A model generated the notes under the pieces. That model did no database searches. It was not told the origin of the DNA and saw only the letters and a program-made list of their open reading frames with translations. A stretch of 44,927 bases of DNA from Candidatus Didemnitutus sp. (GTDB lineage: Bacteria > Verrucomicrobiota > Verrucomicrobiia > Opitutales > Opitutaceae): positions 1 to 44,927 of the forward strand of contig JAMPXH010000022.1 of NCBI GenBank assembly GCA_023701285.1. Direction: 5' to 3'. The stretch's first letter is position 1. The number at the start of each line of letters is the position of its first letter. This document shows positions 1-9,940 of this stretch, piece after piece. The translations under genes and the position numbers were made by a program.

Positions 1-53
1 GCCGAACCCCGCCTGAATGGGAAAGCGCGGCAACGTTGTCGGCGGGGTTCGGC
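1..53. repeat. 13-bp perfect inverted repeat at window edge
   Basis: Bases 1-13 (GCCGAACCCCGCC) are the exact reverse complement of bases 41-53, with 27 bases between them. It lies 32 bases past the stop codon of the lolD-like gene. It could be a terminator-type hairpin for the minus-strand lolCD transcript, although no T-run follows, or one copy of a dispersed palindrome. It starts on the first base of the window, so the stem may continue outside. Confidence 0.6.
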
Positions 54-85
54 GACCCCGCCCTGCCCATTGCTGGCGTCCCGCC

Positions 86-752
<667 letters not shown>

Positions 753-760
<8 letters not shown>

Positions 761-1985
761 TGCGCAGGGCCTCCACGGGTTTGAGCCGCGCGGCGCGCCA
801 CGCGGGGATGAGGCCGGCCAGGGTCGCCGCGCCGAGCGAGAAGACGACGATGACGACGACGTCCTTCGTCTCCGTGTAGGCCGGCAGGGAGGTGAACTGG
901 TAGAACTTCGTGAACGCCTCCTGCCCCATCGTCATCCGCGCGATGAACTGCACCAGCAGGTCGCGCCAGTGCAGCAGCGCGAAGCCGAAGGCCAGGCCCG
1001 CGGCCGTGCCGCCGGCGCCGATGACAAGGCCCTGCGCGCAAAAGCACAGCGCGACGTCGCGCGCCCGTCCGCCCATCGCGGCGAGCAGGCCGATCTCGCG
1101 GGTCTTGCGCACGACCGACATCAGGAGCGAACTCGTGATGGAGAACGCCGCCACGATGATGATGAAGGTAAGCAGGAAGAAGATCATGTTGCGCTCGAAG
1201 CTGAGCACGGACTGGAAGTCGGCGTTGCTCTCGAACCAGGTCAGCGCGGAGGCGGAGGCGGGCAGCGCGGCGTTGAGCACGGAGGCCACGGTGTATTCGT
1301 CGAGCCCGGGCTTGAGCCGGACGTTGTAGCCGTGGATCGAGCGGCCGAGGCCGTAGAGATCCTGCATCAGGCGGAGCGAGCAGAGCACCGTCGAACTGTC
1401 GAGTTGCTGATGGCCGATCTGGAAGATGGCGGCGACGCGCACCTCGCGCGGGAGCAGCACCTCGTTGGCCTTGAGGCGCTCCATCATCAGCGGCGAGTAG
1501 ACGCTCACGGTGTCGCCGACGCCGACGCCGAGGTTGCGGGCGAGGATCGAGCTGAGGATGACGGAGTCGTCGTCGAGATCGTCGAGCGAGCCGGCCAGCA
1601 GGTAACGCTCGAGCGGGATGACGCGTTTCATGCGCTCGACGTCGAAGCCGGTGATCGTCGGGAACACCGGGCGCTTCTGGAATTCGATCATCACGAATCC
1701 CGCGGCATACGGCGCATAGCCGGCGACCGCGGTGTTGTCGCGCAGCGCCTGCTCGACGCGCGGCGCGGAGGCCTCGTTGAGCGGCAGGCGGGCGCGGACC
1801 TGCACCTCGCCCTGCGTGTCGATGATCATCTTTTTGATCTGGTGGCCGAAGCCGCCCATCACGCTCGTCGACACCAGCATCAACGCCACGCCCAGACCAA
1901 CACCGAGGATCGAGATCAGCGTGAAGAAGGACAGCCGTCCGGTGGGGAACAGCTGCTTCAACGCGAGATAAAGGGGCCAGGGCAT
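753..1985 (-). CDS. lolC: LolC/LolE-family lipoprotein-releasing permease
   Basis: This 410-residue inner-membrane protein has the LolC/E layout. One transmembrane helix lies near residues 17-41, followed by a large periplasmic MacB-like domain. Three C-terminal helices of the FtsX type lie around 268-293, 312-340 and 373-393, and the protein ends with the usual AARLKPVEALRSE tail. With the overlapping ATPase it would form the transporter that hands mature lipoproteins to LolA. Only one permease gene is seen, so the complex may be a homodimer (LolCD2-like), as in many bacteria outside the Enterobacteria. It starts at ATG 1985. Confidence 0.9.
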
Positions 1986-2060
1986 CGCAGGGAGTCGGAT
2001 TTCAGAGTGCGCGGCGCGGAAAGGGTTCCCGCAGCCGGCGCAAAATCAACAGTCCCCGGC

Positions 2061-2087
2061 CCGCTCCGCAATCCGCATTCCGCCCTC
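2061..2087. repeat. Short tandem-word repeat (ATCCGCATTCCGC type)
   Basis: CCGCTCCGCAATCCGCATTC and the bases after it consist of repeated 'TCCGCA/TTCCGC' words. They run up to the stop codon of the small gene that ends at 2086. A very similar string sits inside the RsmB-like methyltransferase gene at 37421-37465. I read this as a degenerate dispersed repeat; copy number in the genome is unknown. Confidence 0.45.
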
Positions 2088-2601
2088 AAGTCTCCGAATC
2101 CGGCGGGGCGACGAGGTCGTCGGCCGTGAACAGCCGGCGATCCGGCCCGGCGCTGCGCAGCTGGATGACGTCGCTCGACCACGGATGCACCAGCCACGGG
2201 CTGCCCCAGCGATCGACCAGCCGCCCGGCGCGCAGGGCCGGATGGTTGGCCGGCAGCGCCGCCCCGCCCATCAGGTCCGGATCGGCCAACGCGCGCGCCA
2301 GATCGGTGTCGAAGCCCAGCGGCGGCCGCTGCATCACCGGCACGGTCTGGAGCAGCGTGTCGACCAGATCGAGCAGCGCCGCCAGATCCTCGCGCGGGGA
2401 ACCGTCCGCCGCGAGCAAACGCGCCCCGGCCGAGTCCGCCGCTGGCGAGGCCGGACTGGCTGGAGGGGCCGTGGGGCGAACAGCCGCCGCCAGCGCTGGT
2501 GCCGCGGACGGTCGCGGCCACAGCCATCCCAGCGCGACGGCGAGGAGGCCGATCAACAGCAGGCCGGCGGCGAGCCGGCGGCTTTGCGAATGCGCCGTCA
2601 T
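2086..2601 (-). CDS. Small membrane-anchored protein with pseudopilin-like C-terminus
   Basis: This 171-residue protein has one N-terminal hydrophobic segment (residues 11-27, LAAGLLLIGLLAVALGW), a Pro/Ala-rich linker to about 60, and a soluble C-terminal domain. The last 45 residues contain DRWGSPWLVHP and AGPDRRLFTADDL. They resemble the C-terminal loop of type II secretion GspG pseudopilins (D-x-WG-x-P ... GPDG ... DD-I), where the acidic residues bind calcium. The cleavage motif of a true pseudopilin (G-F-T-L-x-E) is absent, so it would stay as an anchored periplasmic protein. The ATG at 2601 lies 8 bases after the DUF1501 gene stop, which suggests one operon. The GspG resemblance is inferred by eye and the function is unknown. 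Confidence 0.7.
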   Translation of the reverse strand: MTAHSQSRRLAAGLLLIGLLAVALGWLWPRPSAAPALAAAVRPTAPPASPASPAADSAGARLLAADGSPREDLAALLDLVDTLLQTVPVMQRPPLGFDTDLARALADPDLMGGAALPANHPALRAGRLVDRWGSPWLVHPWSSDVIQLRSAGPDRRLFTADDLVAPPDSET

Positions 2602-2609
2602 GCCGGACC

Positions 2610-4142
2610 TCAGAGCCGCATGAAGCCCACGGGCGGGGTCGCGCCGGGCGAATAGAACTCGCCGATGCGCGGCAACACGTCCGCGAGCTGATGCCGTTGC
2701 ACGCCGAGCCAGAGCGCCAGCTCCGCGAAATACTCCTCCACCGCGAGGCCGGGCAGCGTGATGCCGCGCGAGGTGACCACGCGCGGGCCGTTCAACGCGA
2801 GGTCGGGATATTCGCCGTAAACGCGCCCGCCCTGCACGGCGCCGCCGAGCACGAAGGCGTTGCCGCCCCACGCGTGATCGGAACCGGCGCCATTGGAGGT
2901 GAGCGTGCGCGCGAAGTCGGACGCCGTGTAGAGCGTGACCTGTTCCTGCAAACCGATCTCGCCGAGCGCCTGCCAGTAGCTGGCGAGGGCGCGGTTCACC
3001 ACGTCGATCATGGTGTCCATGGAGAGGATGACCTCATCGTGATGATCCCAACCGCCGTAGCTGACGAAGAAGGTCTGGCGCCGCAGGCCGAGCTGCTGGC
3101 GCATCTTGATGGTGCGCACGACGGCCTTGAGTTGCTGGCTGAGATTGCGCGCGGGATCGGTGGTGGCGGTCAGGCCCGCGGGATACGGGTAGTTGGCGTC
3201 GCCGGGAAAAAGCGTCGTGACGAGACTCTCTTCGAAGGCATCGCGGAACGCTGCGGCACCCTCGATCGAGTCGCGCGTGTGCTGCGCGTAGGTCTGATCG
3301 AGGAGGTGCTGGTGCTGCTGCTGCATCAGGCTCTCGACTGCGGCCGTGCGCGCAGCCTGCCGGAGCGCGGTGGAGCTGGTGGCACCGACGACCGGAGCCG
3401 CGTAGGGCGAAGCGTAATCGTGCGGCAGCGTGCTGCCCGTGCTGCTGATGGTGTAGTTGAAGACACTCCGTCCGGTCTGCCAGAGATTCTGCCCGCTGAG
3501 GGAGATGTTCATCGACACGCGCGCGTCCGGCGCATTGCCCGCGTGCAGCAGGTCGGCCGCGAGGCCGGCCCAGCCGACGCGGCGCACGTCGGTGGCGACA
3601 GAGGTGTGCCACTGCTTCACCTGATCCGAATGCGAGTAGAGGCTGCGGGGGAGCTTGGCGAGCGAGGCGCTGTAGGCGGCCTTGGTGGTCGGCTCCACGA
3701 GTGTGCCGACGTTGGCGAGGAAGGCGAGGTTTCCGGCGTTGTAGAGCGACTGGATGCCGGGCGTGCCCGCGTGGTCGCCGGCGCGCGGATGCACGCCGAA
3801 GGCGAAGGGATCGCTCGCCGCCGCGGCGAGCGGCAGCAGCGAGGCGCGCGGCAGGGCGAGCCCGTCCTCGTTGGTCACCGCATCGTAGATGCCGCCGCGC
3901 GTGGTGGTGTAGACGGCGTGCTGGGTGGCCGCGGCGGGCACGAGCAGGTTGTAGGAATCCATGCCGCCGGCGAAGAACAGGCAGACGAGCGCGCGGTAGT
4001 CCTCGCCTCCGGGCAGCGTCTGCGCCACGGCCGAGTTGGCCATGCGGAGGTTCAACAGCGTCGAGAGCAGGCCGAGGGAGCCGACGGCCGCACAGCTGGC
4101 CTGGCCGATGAAGTCGCGACGCGTGAGGGGACGTTTCGGCAT
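2610..4142 (-). CDS. DUF1501 family protein, Tat-exported
   Basis: This 510-residue protein begins MPKRPLTRRDFIGQ, a twin-arginine signal followed by a hydrophobic stretch and AVAQ, so it should be exported folded through Tat. The mature part has hallmarks of DUF1501 (a sulfatase/alkaline-phosphatase-like fold family): LVCLFFAGGMDSYNLLVP near the start, YGGWDHHDE in the middle, and TASDFARTLTSNGAGSDHAW with WGGNAFVLGG late. The Asp/His clusters are consistent with a metal site. DUF1501 genes usually sit beside DUF1800 genes, as here, with a 12-base gap. The biochemical role of the pair is not established. Family assignment is confident, function is not. Confidence 0.9.
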   Translation of the reverse strand: MPKRPLTRRDFIGQASCAAVGSLGLLSTLLNLRMANSAVAQTLPGGEDYRALVCLFFAGGMDSYNLLVPAAATQHAVYTTTRGGIYDAVTNEDGLALPRASLLPLAAAASDPFAFGVHPRAGDHAGTPGIQSLYNAGNLAFLANVGTLVEPTTKAAYSASLAKLPRSLYSHSDQVKQWHTSVATDVRRVGWAGLAADLLHAGNAPDARVSMNISLSGQNLWQTGRSVFNYTISSTGSTLPHDYASPYAAPVVGATSSTALRQAARTAAVESLMQQQHQHLLDQTYAQHTRDSIEGAAAFRDAFEESLVTTLFPGDANYPYPAGLTATTDPARNLSQQLKAVVRTIKMRQQLGLRRQTFFVSYGGWDHHDEVILSMDTMIDVVNRALASYWQALGEIGLQEQVTLYTASDFARTLTSNGAGSDHAWGGNAFVLGGAVQGGRVYGEYPDLALNGPRVVTSRGITLPGLAVEEYFAELALWLGVQRHQLADVLPRIGEFYSPGATPPVGFMRL

Positions 4143-4154
4143 GGCGGGAAAATT

Positions 4155-6869
4155 TCAGCGGAGCACCGCGGCCTCCGGCGTGAGCGCGATGAGGTGCGCC
4201 GCGAGGCGGACGCGGTGCAGGGCGCGCTGCTCGCGTTGCAACGTCGTCAGGCCGCTGGCCGCCGGATCGGAGACGCGGCGCACGGCGCGGGTGATGGCGC
4301 GGAACGTCTCCGGCGCCAGCGGTCGCGCGCAGAGGGCGCGGGCCAGCGTGGTGACGAGCACGTCGGGGTCGCCGAAACCGAGCGGCTGCCAGCCAGCCTC
4401 GTCCATGGAGGAGTTCCACAGGCTCTCGTCGACCGGGGTCGCGGCATCGTCACTCTGCGTGGTGCTGTTGAAACGCGTGAGCGCGGTGGTGCTGCTGGCG
4501 TTCAGCGCGGAGGAAATCCGGTTGGGGAGAGCGATGGCCGTGACGCTGTTGAGAATCTGGAACTCGGGGCCGACGAGGCCGTTGTCCTGCAAAACGCCAG
4601 GCGGAGCGTAGTCGGGCGTGTAGAAATTGAAGACCGAAGGCGCGCTGAGCGGGCGTTGCAGGAAATCGGCGTCGATGCCCGCGAAGCCGCGGTAGCGTCC
4701 ACCGGCCGCCGTCGCGTCGCGCGGTGCCACGCCGAGGGCCCGGGCGAGCGAGACGTAGCGGGTGTAGGGCTCGCGGAGCTGGCCGTGCTCGGGATCGAGG
4801 GCGGACGCGAAGTCGCGTGCCTCGGGATCGAGCAGCAAGGCGCGGATGACGGCCCGCAAGTCACCGCGCACGCCGGCGCCGTTGTCGGCGAACACGGCGG
4901 CGATGCGCGCGACGTAGGCGGGCGTGGGATTCGAGGTCACGAGCCGCTGGATGAGCTGGTGGCAGATGAAGGGTCCGGTGTTCGGATGGTTGGCGAGGTA
5001 GTCCAGCGCGGCGGCGAGATCCGCGTCGCCCGCGCTGGAACCGGAAGCGCTGCGCGCCGGGAGGTTGCGCACGGCGGCGCCGGGCAGCCACAGGCGCTTC
5101 GCCGCGAGATCGTGTTCGACATCGAACATCCGCATCGGCTGCCACGGCACGCCACGACTGTCCGTGAGCGCCGACGTGTTGATCTCGGTGAAGTTGGTCG
5201 AGCCGCTGAAACGCTTGGAGTAGCTCAGCCCCGTGAAGACGCGGGCGAACTCGGAGACCTGCTCCTGGCCGTAAGTCGGGATGGGCTGCCCGGCCGGGAT
5301 GATTTCGCCGTCCGGCCCGGCGGCGGTGCCGTCGGACAGGACCGGGGTGCCATCCGGGTTGAGCAACCACAGGCCGATGGAGAACAGCTGCATGACTTCG
5401 CGCGCGTAATTCTCGTCGGGGAAACGGTTGAGCGCGGGGTTGGCTTTCCGGTTGCGGAGCGCGCTCAGGTAAAGCCCCATCCACGGGTGACGCGTGACGG
5501 CTTCGAGCAACTGGCGATACGTGCCGAAGGCGTGCGTCAGCAGCGTGTCGTAGTAGGAGGTCATGCCGCGCTGGTCGTTGTTCAGCGACGACATGCGGTC
5601 GGAGATCACGAAGATCTGCGAAAGGGCAAAGGCGACGCGCTGGCGCAAAGGATCGGAGGTGGCGTCGTCGCGCATCACTTGCCGCCAAAACGCCTCGATG
5701 CGGTGCTCGGTGGAGATGACGGAATTGTCGATCACGAGTCCGTCGGTGTTTCGCTCCGCATACCACGTCTGCACGATCGGCAGGTGGAGCGCGACGGGGC
5801 GCTGAAACTGCGCATCGAGCCACGCGGCGAAGCCGAGGGCGCGCACGCGCGCGAGCTCCGCCGGGGTCGGGCCGAAACTGGCCTGCTGCAGGAAGCGCGT
5901 GGCCTCGATGGCCGACGGGCCGGCCGCGGCATCGGCGAGGGTGAAGGTCGCGGTGCGCGCCGCGGCGTCGATCGTGTAACCGGCGCAGGGTTCGAGCTGC
6001 ACCGTGAGGGTCTCGGTCCCCTCCTCCGCCGTGTCCGGCACCAGCGGAAGCTCAAGCGCGACCTGATCGGCCCCGAGCGGGATCGTGACGGCCAGCGTCG
6101 CCGGGGCGACGTAGTCCTGCCCGGCCGTCGCCGTGCCGCCGAGGGAGAGTTGGACGGTGCGCGCCGCGAAGCCGCCGTTGCGCCGCACGAGGAGGGTGGC
6201 CGGATGTGGCCAGCCTTCGGCGAGCTCCGGCTCGATTGCGACCAAGCTGACGGTGTCCGACGCGACGGCCAGTTGCGCGCGGAAACGATCGAGGTCGGTG
6301 ATGCGGGGATTGGAGACGGTGGGGCTGGCGGGGTTGCTGCCGAGGCCTTCCGAGAACACCCGGCGCGCATCGTAGCCGGCCTGCAATTCCTCCCAATCCG
6401 TCACGCCGTCGCCATCGGTGTCGGTCTCGCGCACGGCGACGCGGACGAAGAGGTTAGCCGCCGCGCTCATCGTCGCGACCGCCTCGAGTGTGGCATCGTT
6501 GCCCGGCAGGCTCGCCTGCGGCGTCCAGGTGACGAGATCGGGGCTGACCTGCACCTCGTAGCGTTTCGCGGTAACGCCGGGCCAGCGGAGCGCCAGCGTG
6601 CCGCCCGGGGCGGCGGTAAACTCCAGCGCCAGCGCCGAGCGGGCGGAGAAAGGATCGGTGCCGGCGAGCGCCTCGGCGGCGTTGGACAACCCATCGCCAT
6701 CGGCATCGCCGTCAGCCGCCAGTGCCTGGGCGCCGTGGCGCAATTGCCAGAGGTCGCCGAGGCCGTCCTGATTCACATCCACCGGCGAAACGGCCCACGC
6801 GGGCAGCAGCGCGCACAGGGACCAGCTGAGACCAAGCAGACGGCGGAGGTGACGGGGCAAGCGCGGCAA
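4155..6869 (-). CDS. DUF1800 family secreted protein with Calx-beta domain
   Basis: The predicted protein has 904 residues. A signal peptide (about 1-26) is followed by calcium-binding-type acidic repeats (DVNQDGLGD near 31, DADGDGLSN near 54, TDTDGDGVTD near 148). A Calx-beta-like domain with GTATAGQDY and EEGTETLTVQL lies around 205-312. The DUF1800 domain runs from about 318 to the end; it opens with FLQQASFGPTPAEL and includes NENYAREVMQLFSIG-type sequence (here DENYAREVMQLFSIG). The start appears to be TTG at 6869, with a second TTG at 6860; no ATG fits the signal peptide. It is first of a probable three-gene operon with the DUF1501 gene and the small anchored protein, located 84 bases after lysS. 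An extracellular or outer-envelope location is expected. The function is unknown. Confidence 0.88.
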   Translation of the reverse strand: MPRLPRHLRRLLGLSWSLCALLPAWAVSPVDVNQDGLGDLWQLRHGAQALAADGDADGDGLSNAAEALAGTDPFSARSALALEFTAAPGGTLALRWPGVTAKRYEVQVSPDLVTWTPQASLPGNDATLEAVATMSAAANLFVRVAVRETDTDGDGVTDWEELQAGYDARRVFSEGLGSNPASPTVSNPRITDLDRFRAQLAVASDTVSLVAIEPELAEGWPHPATLLVRRNGGFAARTVQLSLGGTATAGQDYVAPATLAVTIPLGADQVALELPLVPDTAEEGTETLTVQLEPCAGYTIDAAARTATFTLADAAAGPSAIEATRFLQQASFGPTPAELARVRALGFAAWLDAQFQRPVALHLPIVQTWYAERNTDGLVIDNSVISTEHRIEAFWRQVMRDDATSDPLRQRVAFALSQIFVISDRMSSLNNDQRGMTSYYDTLLTHAFGTYRQLLEAVTRHPWMGLYLSALRNRKANPALNRFPDENYAREVMQLFSIGLWLLNPDGTPVLSDGTAAGPDGEIIPAGQPIPTYGQEQVSEFARVFTGLSYSKRFSGSTNFTEINTSALTDSRGVPWQPMRMFDVEHDLAAKRLWLPGAAVRNLPARSASGSSAGDADLAAALDYLANHPNTGPFICHQLIQRLVTSNPTPAYVARIAAVFADNGAGVRGDLRAVIRALLLDPEARDFASALDPEHGQLREPYTRYVSLARALGVAPRDATAAGGRYRGFAGIDADFLQRPLSAPSVFNFYTPDYAPPGVLQDNGLVGPEFQILNSVTAIALPNRISSALNASSTTALTRFNSTTQSDDAATPVDESLWNSSMDEAGWQPLGFGDPDVLVTTLARALCARPLAPETFRAITRAVRRVSDPAASGLTTLQREQRALHRVRLAAHLIALTPEAAVLR

Positions 6870-6928
6870 GGGTGGACGGCCCCGGCCCGCACCGCAAGCG
6901 CAGGCCGGCCGGATTGCCGGACAAGACG

Positions 6929-6945
6929 CCGCGCGCCGCGCGCGG
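6929..6945. terminator. GC hairpin after lysS (weak terminator candidate)
   Basis: CCGCGCG and CGCGCGG pair across a three-base loop, eight bases after the lysS stop codon on the minus strand. The sequence beyond it is only modestly T-rich, so it may attenuate rather than stop transcription into the DUF1800 gene. Confidence 0.35.
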
Positions 6946-6953
6946 TTACCGGA

Positions 6954-8441
6954 TCACTTCGCCTCGGTGGGGCGCAGCGACGGGAACAGGATGACGTCGC
7001 GGATGCTCTCGGCGCCGGTGAGCAGAATGCAGAGGCGGTCGATGCCGACGCCCATGCCGCCTGCCGGCGGCATGCCGTGCTCGAGGGCGAGCAGGAAGTC
7101 GGTGTCCATCTTCTGGGTCTCCTCGCCGACCTGCTTCTCGAACATCTCGCGCTGCACGAACGGGTCGTTCTGCTCCGAGTAGGCGGGCGCTACCTCCATG
7201 CCGCCGATGATGAGCTCGAAGACGTCGATCAGGCCGGCGTCGTCGGCGTTCAGCTTGGCGAGCGGACAGAGTTCCTTGGGCAGGTGCGTGACGAAGGTCG
7301 GCTGGATGAGCGTGGGTTCGATCTTCTTGCCGAAGATCTCGTTCACCACCTCGTAGGTTTCCCAGCCGTCGTGCACCTCCAGGCCGAGTTTCCGGCAGGC
7401 CTCGACCGCCTTCTCGCGGTAGTCGGGCTTGCCGCGATGGGCGCTGAGGTTGAAGCCGACGGCCTCGTCGATGAGGGTGAAGTAGCGCACGGTCTTCCAC
7501 TCGCCGGCGAAGTCGATCATCTGGCCGCTCGCGGCGTGCTTGATCGTGGTGCTGCCGATGACATCGCGGCAGAGGTCGGCGAAGATGGCCTTGATGAGGT
7601 CCATCATACCGTGGAAATCCGAGTAGGCTTGGTAAACCTCGAGCATGGTGAACTCGGGGTTGTGTTTCCGGGAGATGCCTTCGTTGCGGAAGATGCGGCC
7701 GATCTCGAACACGCGGTCGTAGCCGCCGACGAGCAGGCGCTTGAGGCGCAGCTCGAGCGCGATGCGGAGGAAAAAGTCGGTGCCGAGCGCGTTGTGGTGC
7801 GTGACGAAGGGCCGCGCCGCGGCGCCACCGGCCACGCCTTCGAGCACGGGCGTCTCGACCTCGAGGAACTTGCGGCCCGCGAGCGTCGCGCGGATGCTCG
7901 CCACGATCTTGCTGCGCAGCATCAGGCGGGCGCGCGACTCGGGGTTGACGATCAGATCGAGGTAGCGCTGGCGGTAAACCTGCTCGGCATCGGTCAGGCC
8001 GTGCCACTTTTCCGGCAGCGGACGCAGGGCTTTCGAAACCAGCGTGTAGCGGTCGACCTTGACGGTGATTTCGCCGGACTTGGTTTTGAACAGCGTGCCC
8101 TCGGCGCCGATGATGTCGCCGAGATCGAGTTTCTTGAAAGCGGCGTAGGCCTCGTCGCCCACGAGGTCCTTCTTCAGGTAGAGCTGGATCTGGCCCTGTT
8201 GGTCGAGGATCTTGACGAACTGGCTCTTGCCCATGTCGCGGATGACGACGAGGCGGCCCGCGACTTTCACCGGCACGGTGTAGTCCTGGCCTTCGACGTA
8301 GGCGGCCAGCGCCTCGCCGGAGAAGTGCGTCTGCTCGCAGTTGGCCCGGAACGGGTCCGCGCCCGCGGCGCGCATGTCCTGCAGCTTCTTGAGCCGCACG
8401 GCATACTGGTCGTGGGTGATGTCCTGGGGAATGTCGCTCAT
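6954..8441 (-). CDS. lysS: Lysyl-tRNA synthetase, class II
   Basis: This 495-residue enzyme attaches lysine to tRNA-Lys. The N-terminal OB-fold anticodon domain includes VAGRLVVIRDMGKSQFVKI. The class II core has motif 2 as IFRNEGISRKHNPEFTMLE and motif 3 as GMGVGIDRLCILLT near the C-terminus. Length fits bacterial LysS. I chose the ATG at 8441 (MSDIPQDITHDQYAVRL). An upstream in-frame extension of 45 residues is unlike the family and probably untranslated. No strong Shine-Dalgarno sequence is visible upstream. Confidence 0.96.
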   Translation of the reverse strand: MSDIPQDITHDQYAVRLKKLQDMRAAGADPFRANCEQTHFSGEALAAYVEGQDYTVPVKVAGRLVVIRDMGKSQFVKILDQQGQIQLYLKKDLVGDEAYAAFKKLDLGDIIGAEGTLFKTKSGEITVKVDRYTLVSKALRPLPEKWHGLTDAEQVYRQRYLDLIVNPESRARLMLRSKIVASIRATLAGRKFLEVETPVLEGVAGGAAARPFVTHHNALGTDFFLRIALELRLKRLLVGGYDRVFEIGRIFRNEGISRKHNPEFTMLEVYQAYSDFHGMMDLIKAIFADLCRDVIGSTTIKHAASGQMIDFAGEWKTVRYFTLIDEAVGFNLSAHRGKPDYREKAVEACRKLGLEVHDGWETYEVVNEIFGKKIEPTLIQPTFVTHLPKELCPLAKLNADDAGLIDVFELIIGGMEVAPAYSEQNDPFVQREMFEKQVGEETQKMDTDFLLALEHGMPPAGGMGVGIDRLCILLTGAESIRDVILFPSLRPTEAK

Positions 8442-8643
8442 GGAACCGCGCAGGATTAAGTCCCCCGCCCGGCGGAGCAAACGGAAAGTGGGTGCCGCGG
8501 ACTCCCGGTGCGGGACGGCGCGCACGGCCTCGGAGCACGCTTGCACCAGCGCGCAAAGCAACCAGCTTGGCGTCACGGGTTTGGTGCCCGCCCGGCCCGC
8601 CCCCGGCTCTCAACCCAGCCTGTCGCAACCCCTTCCTGTCATC

Positions 8644-9906
8644 GTGCACACGCTCCTCCTCGCCATCATCGCCAGCGCGGGCTTCGGCGCCGTGATCGGT
8701 CTCATCCGCCAATGGAGCGACCAGACGGACAAGCCCGGCCTCGAAAACTATGCCGGGGTGCGCACCTTCACTTTCTGGAGCGTGCTGGGCTGCGTCACGG
8801 CCTTCCTCTCGACGGCTTACTCCGCCGCCGTCCTCCCGGTCACGCTGCTGTTGGTCGGCGCGCATTTCATCTGGCAGAGCCGCGCGCCGAACATGACGGG
8901 CCCGGGCAGCACCACGTTCGCCGCGACACTGCTCACACTCCTCGTCGGCGCGCTCGTGAGCTGGGGTCACGCCAAGGAGGCGGTGCTGGTGAGCGCCGTG
9001 ACCGTCGTCGTCCTCGGCCTGAAAACCCCGATCCACTCCTGGACGCGCCAATTCACGCACGAGGACATCCGCGCCACGCTGCAATTCGTCGCCATCACCG
9101 GCGTCATCCTTCCGCTGGTGCCGAACCAGAACCTCGGTCCGTATCAGGCGGTGAATCCCTTCAACGTCTGGATGATGGTCGTGCTCATCTCGGGGCTGGG
9201 CTTCTTTGGCTACGTGATGACACGCCTGTTCGACGCGCGCGCCGGCGTGCTGCTGGCGAGCCTGTTCGGCGGGCTGGCCTCGAGCACGGCAACGACGCTC
9301 TCCTTCAGCCGGCAGAGCCGGGACCAGCCGGAACTCTCCGAACCCTACGCGCTCGGCGTGGCGCTGGCCTGCACAGTGATGCTGCCGCGCACGCTGGTGC
9401 TGGTCGGCGTGGTGAACGCCGAGATGGCGGCCGACCTGCTCCTGCCGTTGGGCCTGATGGCGTTGCCGGCGGTGGTCTATGCGCTATGGTGCTTCTGGCG
9501 GCAACGCCGCGCGGAACCGGTCCCGCATCCGCCGCCGGGGAAAAATCCCCTGCAACTGCGCTCGGCCCTGCAGTTCGCCTTGCTCTACGCCGCCATCGTC
9601 CTGCTCGTGAAGGCCGCGGCGCACCATGGTGCGCTCGCCAGCAGCCTGCTGCCGCTGAGCTTCGTGTCCGGCCTCACGGACATGGCCGCGATTTCGCTGA
9701 GCATGGCGCGCAGCGTCGACGGCAACGGCGGGCTGACGTCGGCGCTCGCAGCGCAGGCCGTGGTGCTGGCCGCGATCGCCAATACGATCGTGAAGGCGCT
9801 CATCGCCGCGTCTGCCGGCTCCGACCGCCTGCGCTGGCACGTGGTCGTGGTGCTCGGCTCCACCTGCCTGACCGGCGCGGTCGCCTTCTGGCTCGCCGGA
9901 CGCTGA
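8644..9906 (+). CDS. MgtC/SapB-family membrane protein with DUF4010
   Basis: This is a polytopic inner-membrane protein of about 420 residues. The first half matches the MgtC/SapB pattern (GFGAVIGLIRQWSDQ then AGVRTFTFWSVLGC) and the second half matches DUF4010, with ARAGVLLASLFGGLASSTAT followed by LSFSRQSRD. Around ten or more hydrophobic segments are visible. Members are widespread, and a transport or ion-homeostasis role is often assumed but not proven for the DUF4010 type. The GTG at 8644 is chosen because it starts directly before the first hydrophobic helix; upstream in-frame codons give a Pro/Arg-rich stretch unlike the family. The gene is divergent from lysS and converges on prfB. 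Confidence 0.85.
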   Translation: MHTLLLAIIASAGFGAVIGLIRQWSDQTDKPGLENYAGVRTFTFWSVLGCVTAFLSTAYSAAVLPVTLLLVGAHFIWQSRAPNMTGPGSTTFAATLLTLLVGALVSWGHAKEAVLVSAVTVVVLGLKTPIHSWTRQFTHEDIRATLQFVAITGVILPLVPNQNLGPYQAVNPFNVWMMVVLISGLGFFGYVMTRLFDARAGVLLASLFGGLASSTATTLSFSRQSRDQPELSEPYALGVALACTVMLPRTLVLVGVVNAEMAADLLLPLGLMALPAVVYALWCFWRQRRAEPVPHPPPGKNPLQLRSALQFALLYAAIVLLVKAAAHHGALASSLLPLSFVSGLTDMAAISLSMARSVDGNGGLTSALAAQAVVLAAIANTIVKALIAASAGSDRLRWHVVVVLGSTCLTGAVAFWLAGR

Positions 9907-9908
9907 GC

Positions 9909-9936
9909 GCCGGCGGGCCGCGAGGCATCCGCCGGC
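9909..9936. terminator. Hairpin between convergent genes
   Basis: GCCGGCGG (9909-9916) and CCGCCGGC (9929-9936) are perfect complements with a 12-base loop. They fall in the 34-base gap between the stop codons of the DUF4010 gene and prfB. Position suggests a bidirectional terminator. There is no T-run on either side. Confidence 0.45.
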
Positions 9937-9940
9937 CGGC

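Noticed and set aside
2499-8459. Very long plus-strand open frame of 1986 codons opposite DUF1501, DUF1800 and lysS
   Set aside because: It lies antisense to three genes with clear families. Its product is Arg/Gly/Ala/Glu-rich low-complexity sequence typical of the complementary frame in GC-rich DNA.
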